From Azoarcus olearius (lineage in GTDB: Bacteria; Pseudomonadota; Gammaproteobacteria; Burkholderiales; Rhodocyclaceae), in assembly GCF_001682385.1 (NCBI RefSeq), contig NZ_CP016210.1:620001-684000 (forward strand): DNA of 64,000 bases, in the 5' to 3' direction. The notes beneath the pieces are model-generated. The model made no database searches. It was not told the origin of the DNA and saw only the letters and a program-made list of their open reading frames with translations. Shown one piece after another: positions 39,688 through 48,948 of this stretch (position 1 is its first letter; the number at the start of each line of letters is the position of its first letter). Both the position numbers and the translations under genes were made by a program.

Positions 39688-41349
39688 ATGCGGATACGAA
39701 GCAAGCTGCTGGCGCTGGTCGCCTGCGGCGTCATCGGGCTGGTGGTGTCGGGCGCGGTGAGCGTGGTGGGCATGCGCACCGTGGGCAGCGGCCTGCAGCA
39801 CATCGACCGTAACAGCCTGCCTGCCATCCTGCAGCTGGAAACCATCAACGAGGCGCTGGCGTCGATTGCGCGCCGCACGCTGCAGGCGGCGATCTGGCGT
39901 GATGAATCCGGGGCCTACGGCCAGCAGGAGCTGGGCGAGGTCCTTGCGCTCAAGCAGGCGGCGTGGGCGCGGCTGGATGCCGCCTTTGCGGCCTATGGCG
40001 CGCTGCCGCGCGACGCCGCGGTGGAGCCGTTGTGGAAGGCTTTCGACGACAGTTTCACGCTCTGGCGCCGGCTCGATGCGCCGATGACCGAACTGCTCGA
40101 AGCGATGGTGCGCGGCATGACGCCCGAGGCGCAGCGCGAGGCCTTCGCCAGCTACTACGAATATCACTACGACCAGTACCGCGCGCTGGAGGCGACCCAG
40201 GCCAGCCTGCAGGCCCTGGTGGACGCGACGGCGGCGCAGGTGCGCGAGGACGCCGCGCTCGCCGTGGCACGTTCGGAGCGTTCGCTGTCGCTGCAGACCG
40301 CGGTCAGCGTCGCGGCGATCCTGGCGCTGTGCTGGATGGCCTTTTCGGTGCTGCGCTCGGTGTTGCGGCCGATCGAGGCGCTGCGCACCACGGTGCGCGA
40401 GATCGCCACCCGGAGCGACTTCACGCTGCGCGCGCCGGGGGAGGGCAAGGACGAAGTGGGCGAGACCGTGGCGGCTTTCAACGGCCTGGTCGAACGCACC
40501 CGCGCCGCGCTGGTGGACGTGCGCGAGCGGGCGGCGCAGATGCACGAAGCGGTGGCGGAGGTGTCGCGCGCAGCGCTGGGAGTGGCCGCCCGCGCCGAGC
40601 GCCAGAACGTATCGACTGGCGCGATGGCGGCGTCGCTGGAAGGGCTGACCGCGAGCATCAGCCAGGTGTCGGGCCACGCCGCCGCAGCGCGCGAGCTGTC
40701 GGTGGCCGCGGGGGAACGTGCGGGGGCGGGCGGCCGGGTGCTGGGCGACACGCTCGGCGCGATGGAATGCATTGCCGGCCGTGTTGGCGATGCCGGCCAG
40801 CTGATCGACCGCCTGGTCGGCGGGCTGCGCGAGGTGACGCAGGTGGTGGCGGTGATCCGCGAGGTGGCCGAGCAGACCAACCTGCTCGCGCTCAATGCCG
40901 CGATCGAGGCGGCGCGTGCCGGGGAGCAGGGGCGCGGCTTCGCGGTCGTCGCCGACGAGGTGCGGCGGCTGGCCGAGCGCACCGGGGACGCCACCGGCAA
41001 CATCGCCGCGATCATGGCCCGCATCGAGCAGGCGGCCGCGATGTCCACGCAGGGCATGGCAGCGGCAGTGGAGGAGGCACGCCAGGGCGAGGCGCTTGCC
41101 GGCGAGGCCGGCGGCCATGTGCAGGCGATCCAGGAGGGGGCCGGGCGCGCGGCGGCCGCGGTGACCGACATCAGCCAGGCGTTGCAGGCGCAAAGCAGCG
41201 CCGGGCAGGACATTGTGCGTCACGTGGACGAGATCGCGCGCATGAGCGAGGAAAGCCGCCTCGCGTCTGCCGAGGCGGCCGACGCCGCGCGTCGGCTCGA
41301 CGAACTGGCGGCGACGGTCGGTGCCACCGTCGGCCGCTTCCGCACCTGA
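39688..41349 (+). CDS. Methyl-accepting chemotaxis protein
   Basis: 553 residues; ATG at 39688 preferred over 39676 because GGGAG sits 5 nt before it. TM1 (residues about 6-28), a four-helix periplasmic sensor of about 160 residues, TM2 near 205-225, a HAMP region, and the cytoplasmic signalling domain with the hairpin tip [20 protein letters not shown] followed by [20 protein letters not shown]. It couples ligand sensing to CheA/CheW. Ligand unknown; no CheR/CheW pentapeptide is visible at the C-terminus. Confidence 0.95.
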   Translation: MRIRSKLLALVACGVIGLVVSGAVSVVGMRTVGSGLQHIDRNSLPAILQLETINEALASIARRTLQAAIWRDESGAYGQQELGEVLALKQAAWARLDAAFAAYGALPRDAAVEPLWKAFDDSFTLWRRLDAPMTELLEAMVRGMTPEAQREAFASYYEYHYDQYRALEATQASLQALVDATAAQVREDAALAVARSERSLSLQTAVSVAAILALCWMAFSVLRSVLRPIEALRTTVREIATRSDFTLRAPGEGKDEVGETVAAFNGLVERTRAALVDVRERAAQMHEAVAEVSRAALGVAARAERQNVSTGAMAASLEGLTASISQVSGHAAAARELSVAAGERAGAGGRVLGDTLGAMECIAGRVGDAGQLIDRLVGGLREVTQVVAVIREVAEQTNLLALNAAIEAARAGEQGRGFAVVADEVRRLAERTGDATGNIAAIMARIEQAAAMSTQGMAAAVEEARQGEALAGEAGGHVQAIQEGAGRAAAAVTDISQALQAQSSAGQDIVRHVDEIARMSEESRLASAEAADAARRLDELAATVGATVGRFRT

Positions 41350-41356
41350 GCAGCGG

Positions 41357-42541
41357 TCAGCGGCCGCCCTCGGTTGCCGGCCGAGCGGCGGCGAGGGAGC
41401 GCGCCTCCAGGCGGTGGGACCCGACGCTGAACGCCAGCGCCAGGATGGCCAGCGCCACCCCCACCCAGGGGATGCCGTCGTAGCCGACCCCCTGCCGTAT
41501 GGCCACGCCGCCCACCCATGCGCCGATGGCGTTGCCGAGGTTGAACGCGCCCTGGTTGACCGTGGAGGCCAGATTGGGCGCGCCGGCAGCCTCGTTCACC
41601 ACCCGCATCTGCAGCGGCGAGATCAGCGCGAAGGCGGCGACGCCCCACAGGAACACCACCGTCACCGCGCCGAGCGGCACCGGCAGCGCCGTGGGCAGTA
41701 GCGCCAGCACCGCGATCACCGCGACGAAGATGCCGATCACCGCCGGCATCAGCCGCCAGTCCGCCAGCCGCCCGCCGAGCAGGTTGCCGAGCGTGAGGCC
41801 GGCGCCGAACAGCAGCAGCACCAGCGTCACCCCGCGCGGCGAGATGCCGGTCACTTCCAGCAGCATCGGCGCGATATAGGTAAACACGCTGAACAGGCTG
41901 GCCGATGACAGCACGCTGATCAGCATCGCCAGCAGCACCTGCGTGCGGCGCAGTGCGCGCACCTCGTTGAGCAGGCCGCGGCTGCTGCCCGCGCCGAGGT
42001 CGTGCGGCGGCCAGCGGTGCAGCGTCAGCGCCGCGGCAACGCCGATCGCCACCACCGCCCAGAAGGTGGCGCGCCAGCCCGCGTGCTGGCCGAGCAAGGT
42101 GCCGAGCGGCACGCCGAGCACGTTCGCAAGCGTCAGCCCGGTGAACATCAGCGCGATCGCCTGGGCGCGACGTTCGGGCGCGACCAGCCCGGCGGCGACT
42201 ACCGCGCCGAGGCCGAAGAAGGCACCGTGGCAGAACGCGGTGGCGATGCGCGCCGCCATCAGCGCGGCGTAGTCCGGCGCCAAGGCGCACAGCAGGTTGC
42301 CGGCGATGAACATGCCGATCAGGCCGAGCAGCGCGCGCCGGCGTTGCATGCGCGAGATCACCACGGCGAGGATGGGCGCGCCGATCACCACCCCCATCGC
42401 GTAGCCGGACACCAGCATGCCGGCGCGCGGGATGTCGACGCCGAGGTCGCGGGCGACCTCGGGCAGCAGACCCATGATGACGAATTCGGTGGTGCCGATG
42501 CCGAAGGAGGCGATGGCGAGGGCGAGGAGCGGAAGCGGCAT
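41357..42541 (-). CDS. MFS transporter, DHA1 AraJ/YdhP-like
   Basis: 394 residues from the ATG at 42541, where MPLPLLALAIASFGIGTTEF begins as in the family; the longer open frame upstream is Arg-rich and not conserved in character. Twelve helices, with GLLPEVARDLGVDIPRAGML and GYAMGVVIGAPILAVVISRM near motif A. Related to AraJ/YdhP sugar or drug efflux proteins. Its upstream neighbour on the same strand is another MFS gene; the two are separated by about 110 bp with a GC-rich stem-loop. Confidence 0.9.
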   Translation of the reverse strand: MPLPLLALAIASFGIGTTEFVIMGLLPEVARDLGVDIPRAGMLVSGYAMGVVIGAPILAVVISRMQRRRALLGLIGMFIAGNLLCALAPDYAALMAARIATAFCHGAFFGLGAVVAAGLVAPERRAQAIALMFTGLTLANVLGVPLGTLLGQHAGWRATFWAVVAIGVAAALTLHRWPPHDLGAGSSRGLLNEVRALRRTQVLLAMLISVLSSASLFSVFTYIAPMLLEVTGISPRGVTLVLLLFGAGLTLGNLLGGRLADWRLMPAVIGIFVAVIAVLALLPTALPVPLGAVTVVFLWGVAAFALISPLQMRVVNEAAGAPNLASTVNQGAFNLGNAIGAWVGGVAIRQGVGYDGIPWVGVALAILALAFSVGSHRLEARSLAAARPATEGGR

Positions 42542-42650
42542 GGGGCAGAAGGGTTTGCGGTGCTCGGATGGTGCGTTGCAGCATCTTACGCCCCGGCGGC
42601 GGCGGGCGCCGGGGCGGGTTTCAATATGCTGATGCCGCGCTGAGGCCGGG

Positions 42651-43859
42651 TCAGCGCCGCGCACCGAGGCGAAGTGCAAGCGCAACCGCACTGGCGGCGA
42701 CCGCCACGCCGATTACGCCGTTCCAGCCCGCGTGGGCCAGCGCCAGGCTGCCGAGCGACGAGCCCGCCGCCATGCCGACGAACATGGTTGTGATCAGCAG
42801 CGCATTGATGCGGCTGCGCGCGCCGGCGTCCAGGCTGTAGACGATGCTCTGGTGGGCGACCAGCGCGGCCTGGATGCCGAAGTCGAAGCCGATTGCGCTC
42901 GCCACGATCAGACCGAGCCGGGCCGAAGGCGGCAGCAGCGGGGCCAGCCACATCGCTGCGAACGCCAGCAGTGCCAGGGCCGCGCCGAGCACGGTCACCG
43001 GCTGGGGGCCGCGACGGTCGGCAAGGCGGCCGGCGAGCGGCGCCGCCAGCGCACCCGCCGCGCCGGCCAGGCCGAAGGCGCCCGCCGCGGCGCTGCCGAG
43101 CTGGAAGCTGTCGTGCAGCATCACCGCCAGGGTGGACCAGAAGGCGCTGAAGCCTACCGACAGCAGTCCCTGCGCGAGGGCCGCGCGGCGCAGCGCCGGA
43201 TGCGCCATCCACAACCCGCGCAGCGAGCCGAGCAGCGCAAGGTAGCTCGCCCGCGTGGTGGGTGGGATGTGCGGGATGCCGCGCCAGGCCACCACGCCGA
43301 TCGCGGCGACCGCGAAGGCGGCGATGAAGTACATCGTGCGCCAGCCGAACTGCTCGGCGACGAAGCCGCTGACCACCCGCGACAGCAGGATGCCGAGCAG
43401 CAGTCCGGTCATCACCGTACCGACGATGCGGCCGCGCTGCCGCTCCGGCGCCAGCGCCGCAGCGGCCGGCACGATGTCCTGCGCCAGCGTGGCGGCGAGA
43501 CCGACGCCGAGGCTGGCGGCGAGCAGCAGGCCGACGCCGGGGGCGAGGCCGCTGGCCAGCAGTGCGAGGGCGAGCAGCGCGGCCTTGAGGGCGATGATGC
43601 CGCGGCGGTCGTGGCGGTCGCCGAGCGGCGCCAGCAGCAGGATGCCGCAGGCGTAGCCGAGCTGGGTCAGCGTGGGAATCAGGCCGACGCGCGCGGCGTC
43701 GGCGCCGAGGTCGCCGGCGAGCACGCCGAGCATCGGCTGGCTGTAGTAGATCGAGGCGACACTGAGTCCGGCGCCGGCCGCGAGCAGCAGTACGAGCGTC
43801 GGACGTGGCCCCGCCTCGGCGGGAACGAAGGCTGCATACGCAGCCTGAATGTTGGCCAT
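42651..43859 (-). CDS. MFS transporter
   Basis: 402 residues with twelve predicted helices (ASIYYSQPMLGVLAGDLGAD, LGYACGILLLAPLGDRHDRR as motif A, LAQDIVPAAAALAPERQRGR). The early SIYYSQPML segment marks a DHA1 subgroup common in proteobacteria, often paired with a divergent LysR gene, as here. Predicted export of small molecules; substrate unknown. Confidence 0.9.
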   Translation of the reverse strand: MANIQAAYAAFVPAEAGPRPTLVLLLAAGAGLSVASIYYSQPMLGVLAGDLGADAARVGLIPTLTQLGYACGILLLAPLGDRHDRRGIIALKAALLALALLASGLAPGVGLLLAASLGVGLAATLAQDIVPAAAALAPERQRGRIVGTVMTGLLLGILLSRVVSGFVAEQFGWRTMYFIAAFAVAAIGVVAWRGIPHIPPTTRASYLALLGSLRGLWMAHPALRRAALAQGLLSVGFSAFWSTLAVMLHDSFQLGSAAAGAFGLAGAAGALAAPLAGRLADRRGPQPVTVLGAALALLAFAAMWLAPLLPPSARLGLIVASAIGFDFGIQAALVAHQSIVYSLDAGARSRINALLITTMFVGMAAGSSLGSLALAHAGWNGVIGVAVAASAVALALRLGARR

Positions 43860-43958
43860 GATGGAAAGCTCCGGGGTGTGGGGCGACGGATGAATTCTTC
43901 CTTTTGACGATGCGGGTTTGTAGTGGCGGGGGATGCAGGACTGTTATACGTTTGACGC

Positions 43959-44924
43959 ATGAGCGAACTCAGCCTTGAACCCCTCGCCGGCGCCGATCGC
44001 GTCGAACTGCTGCGTACCCTCGTGCGCATCGTCGAAGCCGGCAGCCTGTCGGCGGCGGCGCAGCAGCTCGGCATCACCCAGCCGACGGTGAGCCGGCGGC
44101 TGCAGGCGCTGGAGCGCGCGCTCGGCCTCAAGCTGCTGCAGCGCTCCACCCACGGCATGAAACTCACGGGCGAGGGCGAGCGCTGCTACGCCCATGCGCG
44201 CGACCTGATCGAGCGCTGGCAGGCGATGGAAACCGACCTGCATGGTGCCCGCGACGAACCGCGCGGCAACCTGCGGGTACTGGTGCCGCACGCCTTCGGC
44301 CAGGGCCAGCTGATCGCGCCGCTGGTCGATTACCTGCGGCGCTATCCGGAGGTGGCGGTGGAGTGGTTGCTGCACGACCGTCGCCCGGACTTTCTCGCCG
44401 AGGGCATCGACTGCGCGATCCAGGTCGGCGAGGTTGCGGATCCGGGGGTAGTGGCGGTGCGGCTGGCGGAGGTGCCGCGCATCGTGGTGGCGGCGCCGGG
44501 CGCGTGGGGCGAGGGCGCGCCGCCCGCGGCCCCCGAAGCGCTGGCGGCGATGCCGTGGCTGGCGCTGCGCACCTACTACCGCGATGAGGTGCTGCTGGTG
44601 CGTAGCGGCGACGGTGAGCGCAGCCGCTTCCCGATCCGGCCGCGGCTGAGCACCGACAGCCTGTACGCGCTGCGTACCGCGGCGCTGACCGGACTGGGCG
44701 CCTGCGTGACGTCAGCGTGGGTCGTCGCCGACGATGTCGCGGGGGGCAAGCTGTGCCACCTGCTGCCGGAATGGGAGGCACCGCCGTTGCCGGTGTATCT
44801 GGTCTATCCGCACGCGCGCCACTATCCGGCCAAGCTGCGGGTGTTCAACGCGATGATGCGCGCCTGCATGCCGGCGCTGGGCGGCATGCGCCCGCCGACG
44901 CCGGCTTCCGCCGGCCTCGGCTGA
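43959..44924 (+). CDS. LysR-family transcription regulator
   Basis: 321 residues. HTH at about 18-60 (VRIVEAGSLSAAAQQLGITQ, PTVSRRLQALERALGLKLLQ), followed by the substrate-binding-like domain. It is divergent from the MFS gene at 42651-43859 over a 99-bp gap that contains TTTTGACGATG and TTATAC elements, so it probably controls that transporter. Effector unknown. Confidence 0.92.
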   Translation: MSELSLEPLAGADRVELLRTLVRIVEAGSLSAAAQQLGITQPTVSRRLQALERALGLKLLQRSTHGMKLTGEGERCYAHARDLIERWQAMETDLHGARDEPRGNLRVLVPHAFGQGQLIAPLVDYLRRYPEVAVEWLLHDRRPDFLAEGIDCAIQVGEVADPGVVAVRLAEVPRIVVAAPGAWGEGAPPAAPEALAAMPWLALRTYYRDEVLLVRSGDGERSRFPIRPRLSTDSLYALRTAALTGLGACVTSAWVVADDVAGGKLCHLLPEWEAPPLPVYLVYPHARHYPAKLRVFNAMMRACMPALGGMRPPTPASAGLG

Positions 44925-44940
44925 GCCCCCGCTTGGGGGC
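44925..44940. terminator. Bidirectional terminator between LysR and metF
   Basis: GCCCCC-GCTT-GGGGGC starts right after the LysR stop and is followed by CTTCT; metF converges from the other side 9 nt further on. Short stem and weak T-run, so moderate strength. Confidence 0.5.
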
Positions 44941-44948
44941 CTTCTATC

Positions 44949-45782
44949 TCAGGCCAGCCCGAGGCGCTTGCAGATCTCGGTGGTGAGCGCGGACTGGTTC
45001 ATGCTGTAGAAGTGCAGGCCGGGGACGCCGGCGGCGAGCAGCTTCTCGCACAGCTCGGTGACCACATCCAGGCCGAAGGCGCGGATGGCGTCGGCGTCGT
45101 CGCCGTAGGACTCGAACTTGCGCCGCATCCAGCGCGGGATCTCGGCGCCGCAGGCATCCGAGAAGCGCGCCAGCTTGGAGAAGCTGCCGATCGGCATGAT
45201 GCCCGGCACCACCGGCTTGTCGATGCCGAGCTTGCGCACCGCGTCGACGAAGTGCAGGTAGGCGTCGAGGTTGTAGAAGTACTGCGTGATCGCCGAATCC
45301 GCGCCGGCGTCCATCTTGCGCTTGAAGGCGGCAAGGTCGTCGGCGGGGGTCTTGGCCTGCGGATGCCATTCCGGATAGGCGGCAACCTCGATGCGGAAGC
45401 GCGAGCCGGTCTCGGCGCGGATGAATTCCACCAGCTCGTTGGCGTAGCGGAACTCGCCCGGATCGACCACGCCCGAGGGCAGGTCGCCGCGCAGCGCGAC
45501 GATGCGCTTGACGCCGGCGTCGGCATATTCGGCAAGGATGGCGCGGATGCTGTCGCGGGTGGAGCCGATGCACGACAGGTGGGGCGCGGCCTCGCTGCCG
45601 CTGGCGGCGATCTCCTTGACCGTGGCGAAGGTGCGCTCGCGGGTGGAGCCGCCGGCGCCATAGGTCACCGAGAAGAAGGTGGGCTTCAGCTCGGCGAGCC
45701 GGGCCTGCACCGCGCGCAGCTTCTCTGCGCCCTCGGCCGTCTGCGGCGGGAAGAATTCGATGGAAAGTTCAGTCTTGTGCAT
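44949..45782 (-). CDS. metF: Methylenetetrahydrofolate reductase MetF
   Basis: 277 residues. It reduces 5,10-methylene-THF to 5-methyl-THF for methionine synthesis, with FAD. Family motifs: LSIEFFPPQTAEGAEKLR, FFSVTYGAGGSTRERTFATV, HLSCIGSTRDSIRAIL, and GIMPIGSFSKLARFSD. Its ATG lies inside the 3' end of tlyA (14-nt overlap in another frame), so translation is coupled. It is the last gene of the SAH-riboswitch-controlled ahcY cluster, which fits the regeneration of methionine from homocysteine. Confidence 0.97.
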   Translation of the reverse strand: MHKTELSIEFFPPQTAEGAEKLRAVQARLAELKPTFFSVTYGAGGSTRERTFATVKEIAASGSEAAPHLSCIGSTRDSIRAILAEYADAGVKRIVALRGDLPSGVVDPGEFRYANELVEFIRAETGSRFRIEVAAYPEWHPQAKTPADDLAAFKRKMDAGADSAITQYFYNLDAYLHFVDAVRKLGIDKPVVPGIMPIGSFSKLARFSDACGAEIPRWMRRKFESYGDDADAIRAFGLDVVTELCEKLLAAGVPGLHFYSMNQSALTTEICKRLGLA

Positions 45783-46596
45783 GTTGCATCCAGATGAAGA
45801 ATTCGCGGTTGCCGTCGGTGCCGGTGATGGGCGAGTCGTACCAGCCGAGCACCTCCAGCCCGGCAGCCGCGGCGGCCGTGCGCAGCTTGCGCTCGACCTC
45901 GGCGTAGCGCGAGGCGTCGCGCACGATGCCGCCCTTGGAAAGCCCTTGCGGGCCGACCTCGAACTGCGGCTTGACCAGCGCCAGGATGTCGCCGTCGGCT
46001 GCAAGCAGCGCCGGCCACTGCGGCAGCAGCAGCGTCAGCGAGATGAAGCTGGCGTCGCAGACGATCAGGCCGAAACCGCCCGGCGGGCAGTGCCCGGCCA
46101 GATTCGCCGCCGTCAGGTGACGCGCATTGACGCCTTCCAGCGTGATGCAGCGCGGCTCACCCGCCAGGCGCGGGTGCAGCTGGCCGTGGCCGACCTCGAC
46201 CCCGACCACCGTATCGGCGCCGGCCTGCAGCAGGCAATCGGTGAAACCGCCGGTGGATTGGCCGACATCCAGGCAGATGCGGCCCGTCGGGTCCAGCCCG
46301 CTCGCCGCGAGCGCGCCGGCGAGCTTGAGTCCGCCGCGCGACACGAAACGGTCGGCTTCGTCCGCCGTCACCGTCAGCGTCACCGATTCCGGCAGCTCCT
46401 GTGCCGGCTTGGTCACCGCCACGCCGTCGGCGCTGACGCGCCCGGCCTCGATCAGCACCCGCGCCGCGGTGCGCGAAGGCGCCAAGCCCTGCTGCACCAG
46501 CAACTGGTCGGCACGTGGCAGGCCGCGCGCGACCGCGGCGGGCGCAAGCGGCCGCTCCGCGGCCGGACGGCTGCTGCGGCGGTGGAAGGATTTCAT
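45769..46596 (-). CDS. tlyA: TlyA-family rRNA methyltransferase / hemolysin-like
   Basis: 275 residues: an N-terminal S4 RNA-binding domain (RADQLLVQQGLAPSRTAARV, GRVSADGVAVTKPAQELPES) and a Rossmann methyltransferase with motif I CLDVGQSTGGFTDCLLQAG and later CDASFISLTLLLPQWPALL. TlyA enzymes 2'-O-methylate 16S/23S rRNA using SAM; the N-terminal about 27 residues here are a basic extension. Placement between ahcY and metF puts a SAM-using enzyme into the SAH-responsive cluster. Methylation site not determinable. Confidence 0.9.
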   Translation of the reverse strand: MKSFHRRSSRPAAERPLAPAAVARGLPRADQLLVQQGLAPSRTAARVLIEAGRVSADGVAVTKPAQELPESVTLTVTADEADRFVSRGGLKLAGALAASGLDPTGRICLDVGQSTGGFTDCLLQAGADTVVGVEVGHGQLHPRLAGEPRCITLEGVNARHLTAANLAGHCPPGGFGLIVCDASFISLTLLLPQWPALLAADGDILALVKPQFEVGPQGLSKGGIVRDASRYAEVERKLRTAAAAAGLEVLGWYDSPITGTDGNREFFIWMQHAQD

Positions 46597-46651
46597 CGCG
46601 CGTGCCCTTTCGGCAGAGGACGGGCGGCCCGCAGGCCGCCCGCCGCCGCGA

Positions 46652-48061
46652 TCAGTAGCGGTAGTGGTTGGGCTTGTACGGGCCTTCGACCGGCACGCCG
46701 ATGTAGTCGGCCTGGGCCTGGCTCAGCACGGTGAGATTCGCCCCGATCTTCTTCAGGTGCAGGCGGGCGACCATCTCGTCCAGTTGCTTGGGCAGCACGT
46801 ACACGCCGACCGGGTAGTCGCCGGTTTTGGTGAACAGCTCGATCTGCGCCAGGGTCTGGTTGGCGAAGGAGTTGCTCATCACGAAGCTCGGATGGCCGGT
46901 GGCGCAGCCGAGGTTCACCAGGCGGCCCTCGGCCAGCAGGATGATGCGCTTGCCGTCCGGGAAGATGATGTGGTCGACCTGGGGCTTGATGTTCTCCCAC
47001 TCGTACTGGCGCAGGCTGGCGACTTCGATCTCGGAGTCGAAGTGGCCGATGTTGCAGACGATGGCGTTGTTCTTCATCGCCTTCATGTGCTCGTGGGTGA
47101 TCACGCCGACGTTGCCGGTGGTGGTGACGAAGATGTCGCCCAGCGCAGCGGCGTCTTCCATGGTGACCACGCGGAAGCCTTCCATCGCCGCCTGCAGCGC
47201 GCAGATCGGGTCGATTTCGGTAACCCACACGGTGGCGCCGAGGCCGCGCAGCGACTGGGCGCAGCCCTTGCCCACGTCGCCGTAGCCGAGCACCACGCCG
47301 ATCTTGCCGGCGATCATCACGTCGGTGGCGCGCTTGATGCCATCCACCAGGGATTCACGGCAGCCGTAGAGGTTGTCGAACTTGGACTTGGTGACCGAAT
47401 CGTTGACGTTGATCGCCGGGAACTTGAGTTCGCCCTTGGCGTGCATCTGGTACAGGCGGTGGACGCCGGTGGTGGTCTCTTCGGTGACACCCTTGATCTG
47501 CGCGAGGCGGGTGGAGTACCAGGTCGGGTCGGTCTTGAGCTTGGCCTTGATGCTGGCGAACAGCACGGTCGCTTCCTCGCTGTCCGGCTTGTCCAGCACC
47601 GCGATGTCCTGCTCGGCGCGGGCGCCCAGGTGCAGCAGCAGGGTGGCATCGCCGCCGTCGTCGAGGATCATGTTGCTGTAGCCGCCGTCCTTCCATTCGA
47701 AGATGCGGTGGGTGTAGTCCCAGTAGTCTTCCAGCGATTCACCCTTGACCGCGAACACCGGCACGCCCGAAGCGGCGATGGCGGCGGCGGCGTGGTCCTG
47801 GGTGGAGAAGATGTTGCACGAGGCCCAGCGCACTTCGGCGCCGAGCGCGGTCAGCGTCTCGATCAGCACCGCGGTCTGGATGGTCATGTGCAGCGAGCCG
47901 GTGATGCGCGCGCCCTTCAAGGGCTGGCGGGCGGCGTATTCCTCGCGGATCGCCATCAGGCCCGGCATTTCGGTTTCGGCGATGCGGATTTCCTTGCGTC
48001 CCCAGTCGGCGAGCGACAGGTCGGCAATCACGTAATCCTTGATGTCAGCCACAGTGTTCAT
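46652..48061 (-). CDS. ahcY: Adenosylhomocysteinase AhcY
   Basis: 469 residues, full length for the bacterial form with its insertion. It hydrolyses S-adenosylhomocysteine to adenosine and homocysteine with bound NAD. Motifs: [43 protein letters not shown]-binding [15 protein letters not shown], and the C-terminal [10 protein letters not shown]. The SAH riboswitch 82 nt upstream and the tlyA-metF genes downstream place it as the head of the methyl-cycle operon. Confidence 0.98.
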   Translation of the reverse strand: MNTVADIKDYVIADLSLADWGRKEIRIAETEMPGLMAIREEYAARQPLKGARITGSLHMTIQTAVLIETLTALGAEVRWASCNIFSTQDHAAAAIAASGVPVFAVKGESLEDYWDYTHRIFEWKDGGYSNMILDDGGDATLLLHLGARAEQDIAVLDKPDSEEATVLFASIKAKLKTDPTWYSTRLAQIKGVTEETTTGVHRLYQMHAKGELKFPAINVNDSVTKSKFDNLYGCRESLVDGIKRATDVMIAGKIGVVLGYGDVGKGCAQSLRGLGATVWVTEIDPICALQAAMEGFRVVTMEDAAALGDIFVTTTGNVGVITHEHMKAMKNNAIVCNIGHFDSEIEVASLRQYEWENIKPQVDHIIFPDGKRIILLAEGRLVNLGCATGHPSFVMSNSFANQTLAQIELFTKTGDYPVGVYVLPKQLDEMVARLHLKKIGANLTVLSQAQADYIGVPVEGPYKPNHYRY

Positions 48062-48142
48062 GTCGTAATCCTTGAACGTGTGGCCGGGAGGGGGTGCAAC
48101 GGTGATCTCACCTCGTCACCCCGTGCCCGGCACGGGTTATTA

Positions 48143-48200
48143 GGTGAGCGCAGTTCTGAAGGGACCGAGCCTGGGACGGACGTCTCGCAGCGCTCCTCGG
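48143..48200 (-). promoter_or_regulatory. SAH riboswitch upstream of ahcY
   Basis: On the minus strand the order CCGAGGAGCGCTGC, CCCAGGCTCGG, then GCGCTCACC matches the conserved SAH riboswitch core: CCGAG pairs with CTCGG, and GAGCGC with GCGCTC to form the pseudoknot-containing fold. SAH binding turns expression on in this class. Downstream CCCGTGCC-GGGCACGGG (48120-48136) is a candidate expression-platform hairpin. Confidence 0.93.
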
Positions 48201-48209
48201 TGGTCGTCG

Positions 48210-48215
48210 ATTATA
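48210..48215 (-). promoter_or_regulatory. -10 element of the ahcY operon
   Basis: TATAAT on the minus strand 10 nt before the riboswitch core, so transcription would start at or just before it. No good -35 is visible at 17-18 nt. Confidence 0.6.
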
Positions 48216-48336
48216 TACCCGCCGTCCTCGCGTGGCGTCTTGTTAGCGATGGTGTCCGCCGAGAACGGCACATCGGCCGGCCGGTCAAAACCGGCAAAAC
48301 GCGCGATGCCGTCCGCATCGGCAGAACGAGGGGGGA

Positions 48337-48909
48337 ATGACGATGAAAACGAGATTCGACGTGGTCGTCCTGGTTCTGGTGGTCGGAGGCTGTTCGGCGA
48401 TGTTGCCGAAGAGCCATCAGGAAACGGTGTCGCCGTGGAACACCTTTGAAGAAGCGAAAGCCGCGTTCGACAAGATCGAACTCGGCGCGACCGACCGCGA
48501 GGCGGTGCACCAGCTCGGCTTCAACCCGTCCTCCACGCCCAACGTGCAGATCCTCAACTACTCGCAGATCGCGCATGTCGTGCTGCCGGGCGACCGCCTG
48601 ATCCCGGACGGCGAGGTGCCCACCGCGATCCGCAAATGCGTGCTGGCGCAGGAGCGCTGCGTGGGTTACCAACTGGAGGAAAGCCGCATCAAGCGCAACC
48701 GCGTCGGCGGCTTCTGGGGCGACTTCCTCAATTTCCACCGCGAAACGCTGACAACCGGCTGGCGCTTCAATGCGCTGGTGGTGCTGATCGACAACCACGT
48801 GGTGTTCAAGCAGTGGTCCGGCCAGCCCTCGATCCGCGAGGTGGGCGTCAGCCGCAACCCGCTGGGCCCGCTGCAGGGCGCGGGCGAACGTCTGTCCACA
48901 TTCCAGTAA
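48337..48909 (+). CDS. Putative lipoprotein
   Basis: 190 residues; ATG at 48337 or 48343. The signal VVVLVLVVGGC ends in a lipobox with Cys near residue 19, giving a lipidated, probably outer-membrane, protein. The mature part contains FEEAKAAFDKIELGATDREA and VHQLGFNPSSTPNVQILNYS, a pattern like SmpA/OmlA-type small lipoproteins with the helix-then-strand repeat. It stands alone between the ahcY promoter region and metK. Function unknown. Confidence 0.82.
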   Translation: MTMKTRFDVVVLVLVVGGCSAMLPKSHQETVSPWNTFEEAKAAFDKIELGATDREAVHQLGFNPSSTPNVQILNYSQIAHVVLPGDRLIPDGEVPTAIRKCVLAQERCVGYQLEESRIKRNRVGGFWGDFLNFHRETLTTGWRFNALVVLIDNHVVFKQWSGQPSIREVGVSRNPLGPLQGAGERLSTFQ

Positions 48910-48948
48910 GCCGTGCCGCGGGCGCGCACGCCCGCGGCAGTACGGTGC

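Noticed and set aside
42588-42616. GC-rich stem-loop between two MFS genes as a terminator
   Set aside because: Stem is strong but lacks a T-run on either strand, so intrinsic termination is not supported.
41357-42691. Longer N-terminus of the first MFS protein (start at 42691)
   Set aside because: The extra 50 residues are Arg-rich and precede a clean membrane start at 42541.
46620-46641. GGGCGGCC/GGCCGCCC hairpin between ahcY and tlyA as terminator
   Set aside because: No T-run follows; it may be a processing or pause site within the operon.
46127-48340. Very long open frame antisense to tlyA and ahcY (also 21445-23229 and 37008-39134)
   Set aside because: These are typical high-GC shadow frames opposite well-recognised genes; their translations are Arg/Gly/Ala/His-rich without domains.
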